From positions 62,001 through 126,000 of the forward strand of contig JBBFKY010000009.1 of the NCBI GenBank assembly GCA_037481875.1: a stretch of 64,000 nt of DNA, read 5' to 3'. The first letter of the stretch is position 1, and each line of letters starts with the position of its first letter. The notes under the pieces are model-generated. The model searched no databases. It was given only the letters and a program-made list of their open reading frames with translations, and was not told where the DNA came from. The DNA comes from Desulfosoma sp. Its GTDB lineage: Bacteria > Desulfobacterota > Syntrophobacteria > Syntrophobacterales > DSM-9756. This document shows, one piece after another, positions 50,373 through 59,882 of this stretch. A program made the translations under genes and the position numbers.

Positions 50373-51818
50373 ATGTTCCGAAAGCTTCTTGTGGCCAATC
50401 GTGGTGAGATCGCCATTCGAATCATGCGATCCGCTCAGGAATTAGGCATTCGCACGGTGGCGATCTATGAAGAAACGGACAAAACCGCCATGCACATCAT
50501 GAAAAGTGATGAAGCGGTGTGCATCGGCGCCGGGCCTCGCAAAGATTATCTGGACATTGACCGCATCATTCAGGCGGCCAAGGCCACGGGAGCCGACGCC
50601 GTGCATCCCGGGTACGGTTTTTTGGCGGAAAATCCTTTATTTTCCAAGTGCTGCACAGATAACGGGCTGCTCTTTGTGGGCCCTCCTCCCGAAGTCATCG
50701 CCGATATGGGCAGCAAGGTCGTGGCTCGCCGCATCATGATGGAGGCGGGAATTCCCGTGATTCCAGGAACCCCTGTGCTTTCGCAAGGTGAAGCGGGAGA
50801 GAGACAGGCGGTTCGGTTTGCCGAAGAGCATGGATTTCCCGTGATGATCAAGGCGGTGGCCGGTGGAGGAGGCCGTGGAATTCGTGCGGCGCATAACCTG
50901 GATGAGCTTGTCACGGGACTGAAGCTGGCCCGGTCGGAAGCACGCATGGCCTTTGGAGACGAAAGCATTTATCTGGAAAAGGGATTGAAGAATCCTCGGC
51001 ATGTGGAAGTCCAGATCCTTGCCGATCGTTTCGGATCGGTCATCCATTTAGGAACACGTAACTGTTCCATTCAACGGCGTCACCAAAAACTGGTGGAGAT
51101 CGCTCCCGCCAACCTTCCTGCTCGGATTCTGGAAAGAATTTGTGCGGATGCGGTGCGCGCCGCCAAAGCGGCGCGTTATGTCAATGCCGGCACAGTGGAG
51201 TTCCTCGTTGACGAAAAGGATCAGTATTATTTCCTTGAGGTGAACACCCGTATTCAGGTGGAACACACGGTGACGGAAATGGTCACCGGTGTGGACATCG
51301 TACGGGAACAGTTGCGCATTGCCGCCGGAGAACCTTTGTCTCTAAGGCAGGAAGACATTCAGATTCGAGGCTGGTCCATCGAGTTGCGGATCAATGCGGA
51401 GGATCCTAAAAATAATTTTATGCCAAGTCCGGGACTCATTCGCGTGTATCAGTCCCCCGGAGGCCACGGTGTGCGCTTGGATGGCGCCATTTACCAGGGT
51501 TATGAAATTCCGAGGTTTTACGATTCCATGCTGGTCAAGTTGACGGTCTACGGCTTCACATGGAGGGAAGCCGTGGATCGCTTGCGTCGAGCTCTGGACG
51601 GATTCAGCATTGTGGGAGTGCCGACCACCATTCCCTTTTACAAGCAGATCGTGCAGGACCCTGATTTCATCGAACAGCGCTTCGATACCTCTTATATCGA
51701 CACCCACCCGCACTTGTTGTCCTATCGCGAAGAGACCCCCCCGATGCATCGATTGGCGCGATTGATCGCCGAAATCAATGCTTACGGGTACAATCCCTAT
51801 GCCCAAGATAAACCGTGA
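50373..51818 (+). CDS. accC: Biotin carboxylase (acetyl-CoA/pyruvate carboxylase subunit A type)
   Basis: 481 residues, the normal length. The ATP-grasp core is complete: KLLVANRGEIAIRIMRSAQE, AVHPGYGFLAENPLF, FPVMIKAVAGGGGRGIRAAH (glycine loop), FGDESIYLEKGLKNPRHVEV and YFLEVNTRIQVEHTVTEMVT. It adds CO2 from bicarbonate to biotin on a carrier protein. The gene is followed 16 bases on by a carboxyltransferase-like gene, as in two-subunit pyruvate or 2-oxoacid carboxylases. AAGGATG precedes the ATG. No biotin carrier gene is visible in the window. Confidence 0.93.
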   Translation: MFRKLLVANRGEIAIRIMRSAQELGIRTVAIYEETDKTAMHIMKSDEAVCIGAGPRKDYLDIDRIIQAAKATGADAVHPGYGFLAENPLFSKCCTDNGLLFVGPPPEVIADMGSKVVARRIMMEAGIPVIPGTPVLSQGEAGERQAVRFAEEHGFPVMIKAVAGGGGRGIRAAHNLDELVTGLKLARSEARMAFGDESIYLEKGLKNPRHVEVQILADRFGSVIHLGTRNCSIQRRHQKLVEIAPANLPARILERICADAVRAAKAARYVNAGTVEFLVDEKDQYYFLEVNTRIQVEHTVTEMVTGVDIVREQLRIAAGEPLSLRQEDIQIRGWSIELRINAEDPKNNFMPSPGLIRVYQSPGGHGVRLDGAIYQGYEIPRFYDSMLVKLTVYGFTWREAVDRLRRALDGFSIVGVPTTIPFYKQIVQDPDFIEQRFDTSYIDTHPHLLSYREETPPMHRLARLIAEINAYGYNPYAQDKP

Positions 51819-51834
51819 AGGACGGAGTTTTTTC

Positions 51835-53484
51835 ATGGCCGAACGAGAACGCATCACCCCATCCATGAGCCCCCCGGAAATCCTCGCTTTTCTGCGGGAA
51901 ACACCCGGCTACTTTCTGACCAACAACGAAAGGGACGTATCCCAATCGGATTTCAAATGCCGCATTCTTCCGTGGACCACGCTGCGCGTGGCCCCCTACC
52001 GGGACGATACCGGTTATTTCGCCTTTGAAATCAGCGGCGGGGCTTCGGTGCACGTGGATCTCTTGGCCAAGCAGATCAATCCCTTTGAAAAGCTGCGCCT
52101 GGTACGCCGGCGCATGCCGAACACCCTGATTCAAACCGTGTGTCGAGGGCGCAACCTGTTCGGGTACCGACCCTATCCCGACAATGTGCTGACCATGGCG
52201 GTGTCACTTTTCAGTCGCTACGTGGATGTGTGGCGTGTTTATGATTTTCTTAATCATGTTCCCAACCTGGAAGTGGTCGGGCGTGCCGTCCAAAAAGCCG
52301 GAAAACTGCTCATGCCTTCCCTTTGTTTCAGCATCGGCATCGGGCACACGGACGAGTACTACGTGAACAAAGCCCAGGAGATCGTCGAGACTTTCGGTGA
52401 AGAGATTATTTTGGGCATCAAGAACCATTCGGCTTTGGGGACACCCAGGCGCATCGCATCTCTCGTGCAGTCCCTGCGCAAGCGTTTTCCAAACCTGGTA
52501 TTGGCCTATCACGGCCACAACACGGACGGCAACGATTTGGGGCGTATGGTGGCGGCCGTGGAAAGCGGTGTCAAGATCGTGGAAGTGGCCGACCACGGTT
52601 TTGGAGGAATGTTTTCTCAAGCGCCTGCCTTGAGCCTCATTCAAACTTTGCACGATTACGGCTATAAGGCTCCGGGCCTCAAGATTCAGCCCATTGTGGA
52701 TGCCTCCGACCTCTTACGACGAGAACGACGTTACTACGAACGCTTTGAAACGCCGTTTCGAGGTTTCGACCCTACGGTCAAAAGACACCGCCTTACAGGA
52801 GGAGCGGCTTCCATAGCTTTTGAACAGGCGGAAAAACTGGGGCTTTTGGAACGTATTCATGAAGTTTTCAGCGAACTCATGAACGTCAACAAAGAACTGG
52901 GCAACATCTGGTCCGTGACTCCTGGAAGCCAAATCCTGTGGACTACAGCGGTGAGCAACGTGCTTCACGGCCGCTACGAGCAACCCAGTGATGATTTGAA
53001 GAATCTGCTTCTCGGCCGATACGGTCCTTTTCCTTTTTATGACCCTCAGGAATGGATTTACGAAAAGGTTCTGGAACACAAAAGACGCGATGGCAAGAAA
53101 TGGTACCAAATTCTGGCAGACGAGGCGGGTCTTCAGAAACTGCCTGATGTGGACGTGGAACAAAAGAGACAGGAACTTGAGGCGCGGCTCAAAAGGCCGG
53201 TGGACGATGAAGACTTGTGCCTTTATCTTCAATTTCCCAAGGACGCTCTGGAATACTTTCGCTTTGAGGAATCCTTTGGAAAGACCTGGCTGTTGCCGCC
53301 CCAAGTTTGGTACCGGCGCGGAGGATTTCAGGACGGTGAAAAGATTCTCATTCCCGATGAACAGGGAAAGACTCACGAGATCGACATCCTGTCGACCATG
53401 CGGAAAGAAGGCGTCGTCGAAACATCCCTGTTGGTGGATTTTCATTTTCATACCTACGCCGTGCCCGTGGGCACCAAGGCTTAA
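51835..53484 (+). CDS. Pyruvate/2-oxoacid carboxylase carboxyltransferase-like protein with altered metal site, no biotinyl domain
   Basis: 549 residues. It aligns with the pyruvate carboxylase CT barrel: YFAFEISGGASVHVDLL, TVCRGRNLFGYRPYPDNVLT and LVLAYHGHNTDGNDLGRMVA (HxH of the metal site). However the usual TFRDAHQ start is TTLRVAPYR, so the metal-binding Asp and the DAHQ motif are absent, and the carbamylated-Lys segment reads GIKNHSALG instead of IKDMAG. No C-terminal biotinyl (AMKM-type) domain is present. Either an atypical carboxyltransferase using a separate carrier, or a paralogue with another activity. Coupled to the biotin carboxylase gene. Confidence 0.72.
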   Translation: MAERERITPSMSPPEILAFLRETPGYFLTNNERDVSQSDFKCRILPWTTLRVAPYRDDTGYFAFEISGGASVHVDLLAKQINPFEKLRLVRRRMPNTLIQTVCRGRNLFGYRPYPDNVLTMAVSLFSRYVDVWRVYDFLNHVPNLEVVGRAVQKAGKLLMPSLCFSIGIGHTDEYYVNKAQEIVETFGEEIILGIKNHSALGTPRRIASLVQSLRKRFPNLVLAYHGHNTDGNDLGRMVAAVESGVKIVEVADHGFGGMFSQAPALSLIQTLHDYGYKAPGLKIQPIVDASDLLRRERRYYERFETPFRGFDPTVKRHRLTGGAASIAFEQAEKLGLLERIHEVFSELMNVNKELGNIWSVTPGSQILWTTAVSNVLHGRYEQPSDDLKNLLLGRYGPFPFYDPQEWIYEKVLEHKRRDGKKWYQILADEAGLQKLPDVDVEQKRQELEARLKRPVDDEDLCLYLQFPKDALEYFRFEESFGKTWLLPPQVWYRRGGFQDGEKILIPDEQGKTHEIDILSTMRKEGVVETSLLVDFHFHTYAVPVGTKA

Positions 53485-53555
53485 AAGGCTGACCGACAAG
53501 CGGTGCGTTGGCTTGTCCGGCCCACGTGGGGTTTCAAGGCTTGGGGATTCAAGGT

Positions 53556-54440
53556 ATGCGGGAATATGTGGATCTTTTCTTGGAATATCTTGTGGCGGAA
53601 AGACGTATGAGCCGTCACACGGTTTCGGCCTACGCCACGGATCTACGCATTCTCATGGATTTTTTGACCACGAAAGGCAGAGTTTCCTGGATAGAGGTGA
53701 CCCCCCTGGATCTGGAGGCCTACCTCGTCGCGTGTGCCTCCAAAACGGCTCCCAAGACTCGATCGCGCCGGTTAGCCTCCATGCGCTCTTTTTTTCGGTT
53801 CCTTGAAGCAAGGTCCATGCTTCCCAGCAACCCGGCAGTACCCCTGTCTTTTCCCAAGACCCCGAAATCTTTGCCCAAGACACTTTCTGCGCGTCAAGTG
53901 GAAAGCTTGCTGAACGCTCCCATGACCGGGACACCCCTGGGACTTCGAGACAAAGCCATCTTGGAGCTGCTTTACGCGACAGGAATGCGCGTGGCCGAAC
54001 TGACGGCCCTTACCTTCCATCAATTGAATCTCAAGGCGGGCTTTCTTGTCATTCGAGGGAAAGGAGACAAGGAACGACTTGTTCCCATGGGCCAGTGGGC
54101 TGTGGAAGCCTTGGAAACGTACTTGGAGCGCGGACGCCCTCATTTGGTGGCGGGTCGGGATACGGGGCGGGTTTTTCTAAACCATCGCGGCAAGCCCCTT
54201 TCGCGTCAAGGGATCTGGAAAATGATTCGCTCTTACGCCCGCCGCGTTGGCATTTCCGTAGATGTCAGCCCTCATGTGCTACGCCATTCTTTTGCCACGC
54301 ATCTTTTACAAAACGGAGCCGACCTTAGGTCCCTGCAGATGCTGCTCGGCCATGCGGATATCAGCACCACGCAGATTTATACGCATGTGGCGCGGGAACG
54401 CTTAAAGCTCATTCATCAGCAATACCATCCTCGAGCCTGA
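53556..54440 (+). CDS. Tyrosine recombinase XerC/XerD-like
   Basis: 294 residues. The N-terminal SAM-like DNA-binding part reads DLFLEYLVAERRMSRHTVSA; the catalytic domain has LLYATGMRVAELTAL (first Arg), VIRGKGDKERLVPM (Lys), SPHVLRHSFATHLL (HxLRH) and LLGHADISTTQIYTHVARER with the nucleophilic Tyr. Complete R-K-H-R-H-Y set, chromosomal dimer-resolution type rather than a phage integrase, judging from length and the absence of att-like neighbours. The ATG at 53556 is favoured over 53508. Confidence 0.9.
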   Translation: MREYVDLFLEYLVAERRMSRHTVSAYATDLRILMDFLTTKGRVSWIEVTPLDLEAYLVACASKTAPKTRSRRLASMRSFFRFLEARSMLPSNPAVPLSFPKTPKSLPKTLSARQVESLLNAPMTGTPLGLRDKAILELLYATGMRVAELTALTFHQLNLKAGFLVIRGKGDKERLVPMGQWAVEALETYLERGRPHLVAGRDTGRVFLNHRGKPLSRQGIWKMIRSYARRVGISVDVSPHVLRHSFATHLLQNGADLRSLQMLLGHADISTTQIYTHVARERLKLIHQQYHPRA

Positions 54441-54691
54441 CCTGTGGCATTTATGGGCGCATGTCTGGGGTGGTCCTTTGGACGGGGGGAGATTTCCACC
54501 CCCTTGTGCACCACCGCCCAGTCCCTGCATGGCCGGCTCTTAGCCCGAAGCAACAGAAATTTTGCTAGGACACACCGGTGTGTCCGCCCGTGTGTCAAGA
54601 ATCAACTTGGCCTTTTGGCACAGCCCCGTTAACATCCTTGAGCGACATTCAAGAACAAAGATTTCTCGATAATCGGCATCGGAGCTCATGC
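54441..54691. repeat. Intergenic gap with a single palindromic hinge element
   Basis: No gene. At 54568-54585 the perfect 18-base palindrome GGACACACCGGTGTGTCC occurs, followed by GCCCG, a solo copy of the hinge of the mosaic repeat. The last bases hold the ribosome site GGAGCTCATGC of the next gene. Confidence 0.65.
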
Positions 54692-57355
54692 ATGGAAGTG
54701 ATCACCACCCATCTTAACGCCGATTTCGACGCCATGGCTTCCATGGTGGCGGCGAAAAAGCTCTATCCCGAGGCCCTTTTGGTTTTTCCCGGGTCCCAGG
54801 AAAAAAACCTGCGCGATTTTTTCGTCAACACAGCGGGCTATCTTTTTGATTTCACTAAACTCAAAGGGTTGGATCTAAACGGCATACGACGCCTCATTCT
54901 GGTGGATACACGCCAGGCTTCACGCATCGGCAAGTTTCAGGAAATCGCCCATCGCCCTGAGGTGGAGGTGCATATTTACGATCACCATCCTCAGGCGGAA
55001 GATGACATTCGAGGCTCCCTGGAAGTCATTCAGCCGGTGGGAGCGACGGTGACCCTTCTGACCCGCATCCTTCAAGAACGCGATGTGCCCATCACACCGG
55101 AAGAGGCCACCATCCTGATCCTCGGTATTTTTGAAGACACCGGCTCCTTCACCTTTTCTTCCACAACCCCGGAAGATTTTCGGGCTGCAGCCTTTCTCCT
55201 GGAACGGGGGGCTGACCTCAATCTGGTAGCCGACCTGGTCACTCGAGAACTCACCGCCGAACAGGTAGCCCTTTTGCATGAACTGCTGCATTCCGCTCGC
55301 ACCTACAACATTCAGGGTGTGGAGGTGTGCATCGCCACAGTTTCCGTGGATCGTTATGTGGGTGATTTCGCCGTCCTCGTGCATAAACTCAAAGATATGG
55401 AAAATCTGGATGTGGTCTTTGCCCTGGCCCGTATGGAAGATCGCATTTATCTCGTGGCCAGAAGCCGAATTCCGGATGTGAACGTGGGGGAAATCGCCGC
55501 TTATTTCGGCGGCGGAGGCCATGCCACGGCGGCATCGGCCACGATTAAGGAACTCACGCTGATTCAGGCCGAAGACCGACTGTTTGAACTCTTGCAAAGC
55601 ACCATCAAGCCTGCTGTGACAGCTCGAACCCTCATGAGTTCTCCCGTCATCACTATCGAGGCTCATGCCGACCTGGCCCAGGCGGAAGAACTTATGGTTC
55701 GGTACAATATCAATGCCATGCCCGTGCTGGAAAACGGCCGCATTGTGGGACTCATCAACCGCCAGGTGCTGGAAAAAGCCATCTACCATGGCTTGCAGGA
55801 AGAAAAAGTCAGCGAATACATGAATCCTGAATTTGCCGTCATTGATGTGAACGGTCCTCTGGTGGAAATCCAAAAGCATCTTGTGGAGCATCAGCAGCGC
55901 ATTCTTCCCGTCATGGACGGAGAAAATCTGGTAGGCGTCATCACACGTCGCGACCTTCTGAACCATTTGATCACGGATCGTTCCAGAGAACCGACAGCGC
56001 TTAAGGACGATTTGGGAACCGGTTCTTGGGGCAGACAGAAGAATATTGTTGGAATTATGGCCGAGCAGTTGCCCAAGGAGATCATCGAACTGCTGCGATC
56101 CTTGGGGGAACATGCTCAGGCCATGGGGTATAAGGTCTACGCGGTCGGAGGGTTCATACGGGACCTTCTATTGCGCCGTCCTAATCTGGACATCGATGTG
56201 GTGGTGGAAGGGGATGGCATTTCCTTTGCCCGCACGTTTGCTGAAAAGGAGGGCATTCGAGCTCGTTGCCACAAGAAATTCAACACGGCGGTATTGATCT
56301 TTCCCAACGACTTGAAAGTGGACGTGGCCACCGCCCGCCTAGAGTACTATCAATATCCCGCCGCCTTGCCCATCGTGCAGTTCGGATCCCTCAAGATGGA
56401 TCTCTACCGGCGCGACTTTACCATCAACACCCTGGCTGTGGCCCTCAACCCCAAGGAGTTTGGAACCCTCATCGATTTCTTCGGAGGCCAAAAAGACCTG
56501 AAGGAAAAGGCCATTCGTGTGCTGCATAACCTCAGTTTTGTGGAAGATCCCACGCGGATTCTTCGAGCCATTCGATTTGAACAGCGCTTTGGGTTTCGTG
56601 TCGGCAAACAGACGGCCAGTCTTATGCGCAATGCCGTGAAGATGGGGCTGATCGACCGACTGGGCGGACAACGACTCTTTCACGAATTGCAACACATCTT
56701 CATGGAAGAAGACCCGCTGCCGGCTTTACGTCGTCTAGGGGAATTCGGGGTCATGGAGGCCTTATGCCCCAGAGCCTGCTTTGATGCCAAAGGGGAACAA
56801 CTCTTTATCAGGATCAAGGAAGTCATTCTCTGGTATAAACTCAGCTTTTTGGACGAACCTTTGGAAGCGTGGCGAGTGTACTTTTTAGGCTTTTTGTCCC
56901 GCGTCAAACCCGCCGACTTGCCGAGCGTGCTGGCCCGGCTGGATCTGCCTCAGAATGCCAGGGAAAGAATAGTCTGGGCATTTCAAAAAGTTAACGATGT
57001 GCTCAACGACTTTTTGCGTTTGCCTGCCATGCGTCCCAGTGATATCTATCGGGCGCTTCAGCCGTATGGTGCGGAGGAACTGCTGTTCATGATGGCGAGG
57101 ACCACCCGTGAAGAGGTGAAGCGTGCGGTCAGTTATTATCTGCATCGATACCGCTATGTGAAGCCCCATATTGGAGGCAAGGACCTCAAGGCCATGGGGC
57201 TTCCTCCGGGACCTCTTTACACGAAGATTCTTACGGCCGTACGGGACGCCAAACTCAACGGAGAGGTGAAGACGCTGGAAGACGAATATCGTTTGGCTCG
57301 AACCATGGCGGCGGCAGAAGAAGCAAAGGAAAGGCAAAGTGCAGGAAATTCTTAA
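54692..57355 (+). CDS. DHH-CBS-CBS-tRNA nucleotidyltransferase (CCA- or A-adding type)
   Basis: 887 residues in order: DHH phosphoesterase (THLNADFDAMASMVAAKKLY, LVDTRQASRIG, YDHHPQAEDD), DHHA1 (GGGGHATAASATIKE), two CBS domains (near residues 310-365 and 375-430: MNPEFAVIDVNGPLVEIQKH), then a class II nucleotidyltransferase (VYAVGGFIRDLLLRRPNLDI, DVVVEGDG) and an RNA-binding helical domain (FVEDPTRILRAIRFEQRFGF). This architecture is typical of deltaproteobacterial A-adding or CCA-adding enzymes that finish the 3' end of tRNAs. Which nucleotides it adds cannot be read off. The ATG at 54692 has GGAG at good spacing; earlier frames run into the repeat. Confidence 0.9.
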   Translation: MEVITTHLNADFDAMASMVAAKKLYPEALLVFPGSQEKNLRDFFVNTAGYLFDFTKLKGLDLNGIRRLILVDTRQASRIGKFQEIAHRPEVEVHIYDHHPQAEDDIRGSLEVIQPVGATVTLLTRILQERDVPITPEEATILILGIFEDTGSFTFSSTTPEDFRAAAFLLERGADLNLVADLVTRELTAEQVALLHELLHSARTYNIQGVEVCIATVSVDRYVGDFAVLVHKLKDMENLDVVFALARMEDRIYLVARSRIPDVNVGEIAAYFGGGGHATAASATIKELTLIQAEDRLFELLQSTIKPAVTARTLMSSPVITIEAHADLAQAEELMVRYNINAMPVLENGRIVGLINRQVLEKAIYHGLQEEKVSEYMNPEFAVIDVNGPLVEIQKHLVEHQQRILPVMDGENLVGVITRRDLLNHLITDRSREPTALKDDLGTGSWGRQKNIVGIMAEQLPKEIIELLRSLGEHAQAMGYKVYAVGGFIRDLLLRRPNLDIDVVVEGDGISFARTFAEKEGIRARCHKKFNTAVLIFPNDLKVDVATARLEYYQYPAALPIVQFGSLKMDLYRRDFTINTLAVALNPKEFGTLIDFFGGQKDLKEKAIRVLHNLSFVEDPTRILRAIRFEQRFGFRVGKQTASLMRNAVKMGLIDRLGGQRLFHELQHIFMEEDPLPALRRLGEFGVMEALCPRACFDAKGEQLFIRIKEVILWYKLSFLDEPLEAWRVYFLGFLSRVKPADLPSVLARLDLPQNARERIVWAFQKVNDVLNDFLRLPAMRPSDIYRALQPYGAEELLFMMARTTREEVKRAVSYYLHRYRYVKPHIGGKDLKAMGLPPGPLYTKILTAVRDAKLNGEVKTLEDEYRLARTMAAAEEAKERQSAGNS

Positions 57356-57992
57356 GGACATTTGTATCTATGCTGTGCCGCTGCTCTTGGCGGTGGTGAG
57401 TCATGAAGTGGCTCACGGGTGGGTGGCGGAAAAACTGGGGGATCCCACGGCTCGGCTTCTGGGACGCATATCCCTGAATCCCTTGGTGCACATCGATCTG
57501 GTAGGCACCGTGATCCTTCCCCTGGTCCTGCTGGTCACGAACGCTCCGTTTCTTTTTGGATGGGCGAAGCCTGTGCCGGTGCAGTTCCACCGCCTGCATG
57601 GAGGCCGCAAAGCGATGGCCTGGGTGGCTCTGGCCGGACCTTTAACCAACCTCATGTTGGCGGCTGCCAGCGCTTTGGTGTATCGAATCGTGGTTTTGCT
57701 TTTCAGCACAGGGTTGGGCTCGGGCTTTTGGGGCCTTCTTTTGCATCCTTTGTTTCACATGGCCCGATTTTCCGTGGTGTTTAATCTCGTGCTCATGGCG
57801 GTCAATCTGTTTCCGGTGCCACCTTTGGACGGCGGGCGGGTGTTGACGGGGCTTTTGCCCCGCAGTCTGGCGCTTCAGGTGGCTCGTCTGGAACGCTACG
57901 GCATGATCATCGTCATGATTTTTGTCATCACCGGTTGGTGGGGATATATGCTGCGGCCGGTGGTCAATCTTTTCGCAAGAATTTTGCTCTAG
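57339..57992 (+). CDS. Site-2 protease (M50) family membrane metalloprotease
   Basis: 217 residues, starting at GTG 57339 inside the end of the previous gene (17-base overlap), with AAAGGAAAGGCAAA as ribosome site. Motifs: LLAVVSHEVAHGWVAEKLG (HExxH) and NLFPVPPLDGGRVLTGLLPR (the third metal ligand, NxxPxPPLDG), with about four membrane spans. These rhomboid-unrelated intramembrane proteases cut membrane proteins in signalling; the target is unknown. Between the nucleotidyltransferase and trpS genes, an arrangement common in this phylum. Confidence 0.9.
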   Translation: MQEILKDICIYAVPLLLAVVSHEVAHGWVAEKLGDPTARLLGRISLNPLVHIDLVGTVILPLVLLVTNAPFLFGWAKPVPVQFHRLHGGRKAMAWVALAGPLTNLMLAAASALVYRIVVLLFSTGLGSGFWGLLLHPLFHMARFSVVFNLVLMAVNLFPVPPLDGGRVLTGLLPRSLALQVARLERYGMIIVMIFVITGWWGYMLRPVVNLFARILL

Positions 57993-58090
57993 ACCGAAGC
58001 CCGTCGCCGGCGGGCGTGAAGCGTTTTGAGAGACATTGGGCGTAGGAGATCAATCAAAAAAGCCGATCAACGCAGGAGGTGAAAGGTTTG

Positions 58091-59092
58091 ATGAACAAGG
58101 ACAAGCGGATTCTGAGCGGCATGCGTCCCACGGGGCGTCTACACTTGGGAAACCTTCACGGGGCGTTGAAAAATTGGATTCAGCTTCAGGATCAGTATGA
58201 TTGCTATTTTTTCGTAGCGGATTGGCATGCTTTGACCACGGATTATGCAGACCCGGGAGCGATTCGCCAGAACACGTGGGACATGATTTTGGATTGGTTC
58301 GCCGCCGGATTGGATCCGCACAAGGCCGTGGTTTTCATTCAATCTCGGGTCAAGGAACATGCGGAACTGTATCTGCTTCTGGGTATGATCACACCGCTGG
58401 CTTGGTTGGAACGGAACCCCACCTACAAGGAACTGCAGCAACAACTGGACACAAAAGATCTTTCCACCTACGGCTTTCTGGGATATCCGGTACTGCAGGC
58501 GGCGGACATCATCATTTACAGGGCTCACGGGGTCCCCGTGGGCAAAGACCAGCTGCCTCATGTGGAATTGACTCGGGAGATCGCCAGAAGGTTCAATTTT
58601 ATTTACAATCGAGAAGTCTTTCCTATTCCGGACGCTTTGCTCACGGAAGCTCCAGTCTTGCCGGGAACCGACGGGCGAAAGATGAGCAAGAGTTATGGGA
58701 ACTGCATCTATATCTCGGAACCCGAGGAATCCATTCGTCGAAAAATTCTGCAGATGATGACGGATCCGGCTCGAGCCCGTCGCACAGACCCAGGAGATCC
58801 TGAAAAGTGCCCTGTGTTTGATTACCATAAGCTCTATTCCACACCCGAAGAAATCGCTCAGGTGACACAAGGATGCCGCACGGCCGGCATCGGATGTGTT
58901 GACTGCAAGAAAATCCTTCTAGTTCACGTCCTGGATCAGTTGGCTCCCATTTGGGAAAAAAGGCAAGCTTTGGAAAAGGACATGGACGCCGTCAAGGCCT
59001 CCGTCCAGGAAGGCATCGAAAAGGCGGCTCAAGAAGCTCGAAAAACCATGGAACTCGTGCTGGAGACGGTCGGATTAGGAAACCATGCCTAA
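58091..59092 (+). CDS. trpS: Tryptophanyl-tRNA synthetase
   Basis: 333 residues, class I aminoacyl-tRNA synthetase. The HIGH motif is HLGN (GRLHLGNLHGALKNWIQLQD) and the KMSKS motif is GRKMSKSYGN. Others: WLERNPTYKELQQQL, QAADIIIYRAHGVPVGKDQ. AGGAGGTGA sits eight bases before ATG 58091; a TTG three bases earlier and a GTG at 58079 are possible but less likely. Translationally coupled to the downstream pseudouridine synthase gene (8-base overlap). tRNA-Trp is also encoded in the window. Confidence 0.95.
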   Translation: MNKDKRILSGMRPTGRLHLGNLHGALKNWIQLQDQYDCYFFVADWHALTTDYADPGAIRQNTWDMILDWFAAGLDPHKAVVFIQSRVKEHAELYLLLGMITPLAWLERNPTYKELQQQLDTKDLSTYGFLGYPVLQAADIIIYRAHGVPVGKDQLPHVELTREIARRFNFIYNREVFPIPDALLTEAPVLPGTDGRKMSKSYGNCIYISEPEESIRRKILQMMTDPARARRTDPGDPEKCPVFDYHKLYSTPEEIAQVTQGCRTAGIGCVDCKKILLVHVLDQLAPIWEKRQALEKDMDAVKASVQEGIEKAAQEARKTMELVLETVGLGNHA

Positions 59093-59882
59093 CACTCGGC
59101 CACCGAACACATCATCGTCTCCCATGCGGTTGCACAAATTTATCGCGCAGGCAGGTCTTGCATCACGACGCAAGGCGGAGACCTGGATCGCTCAAGGGCG
59201 TGTTTGGGTCAACGGGGAGATGGTTACCGTTCCGGGCATCTCAGTGGACCCACATCGAGATGAGGTGTGTGTGGACGGGCATGTGGTGAAGCTTCCGGAA
59301 ACCAGGGAGGTTCTTCTCTTTCACAAGCCCAGATGGTGTCTGACCACGGCCAAGGATCCTCGAGGACGCCCGACGGTCATGGATTACCTTCAGGGACTTT
59401 CAGTGCGAGTCTTTCCCGTAGGGCGCTTGGACTGGGATGCTTCCGGCGCCCTGATTTTGACCAATGACGGGGATTTGGCGAACCGACTGATGCATCCGCG
59501 ATATGGAGTGCCCAAGGTGTATCGGGTTGAGGTTCACGGAACCCCTACGGAAGAACAATTGGAAGCATTACGGCGCGGTGTTCGCTTAAGAGAAGGGGTG
59601 ACGGCTCCGGCACACGTTCAACTTATGAGGCGTTTTTCGGAATCTGCATGGTTGGAAATCACGCTGCATCAAGGATGGTACCGGCAGATCAAACGCATGG
59701 GCGAAGCCGTGGGACTCCCTGTTTTGAAAATTCATCGAACGGCCTATGGTCCGATTCGTTTGGGCCGTTTGCCTGCCGGACACTGGAGGCGGCTCTCGGA
59801 CCAGGAACTTTATCTTCTGCGAAAAGCGGTGCAACGGTCATCCTTAGATAGACTGGAAGACGGGCTCGCTCATGATGTTTAG
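59085..59882 (+). CDS. RNA pseudouridine synthase (RsuA/RluB family)
   Basis: 265 residues. N-terminal S4 domain (MRLHKFIAQAGLASRRKAET), then the catalytic RluB-type domain with RVFPVGRLDWDASGALILTN (catalytic Asp in GRLDxxxxG), NRLMHPRYGVPKVYRVEVHG and HQGWYRQIKRMGEAVG. It isomerises a uridine of ribosomal RNA, most likely 23S U2605 by homology to RluB; RsuA or RluE cannot be excluded from sequence. Overlaps trpS by 8 bases and the TPR gene by 11. Confidence 0.9.
   Translation: MPNTRPPNTSSSPMRLHKFIAQAGLASRRKAETWIAQGRVWVNGEMVTVPGISVDPHRDEVCVDGHVVKLPETREVLLFHKPRWCLTTAKDPRGRPTVMDYLQGLSVRVFPVGRLDWDASGALILTNDGDLANRLMHPRYGVPKVYRVEVHGTPTEEQLEALRRGVRLREGVTAPAHVQLMRRFSESAWLEITLHQGWYRQIKRMGEAVGLPVLKIHRTAYGPIRLGRLPAGHWRRLSDQELYLLRKAVQRSSLDRLEDGLAHDV

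Noticed and set aside
49576-59092. Functional link between tRNA-Trp and trpS
   Set aside because: They are 8 kb apart on opposite strands and no T-box or trp-codon leader is visible upstream of trpS; probably coincidence.
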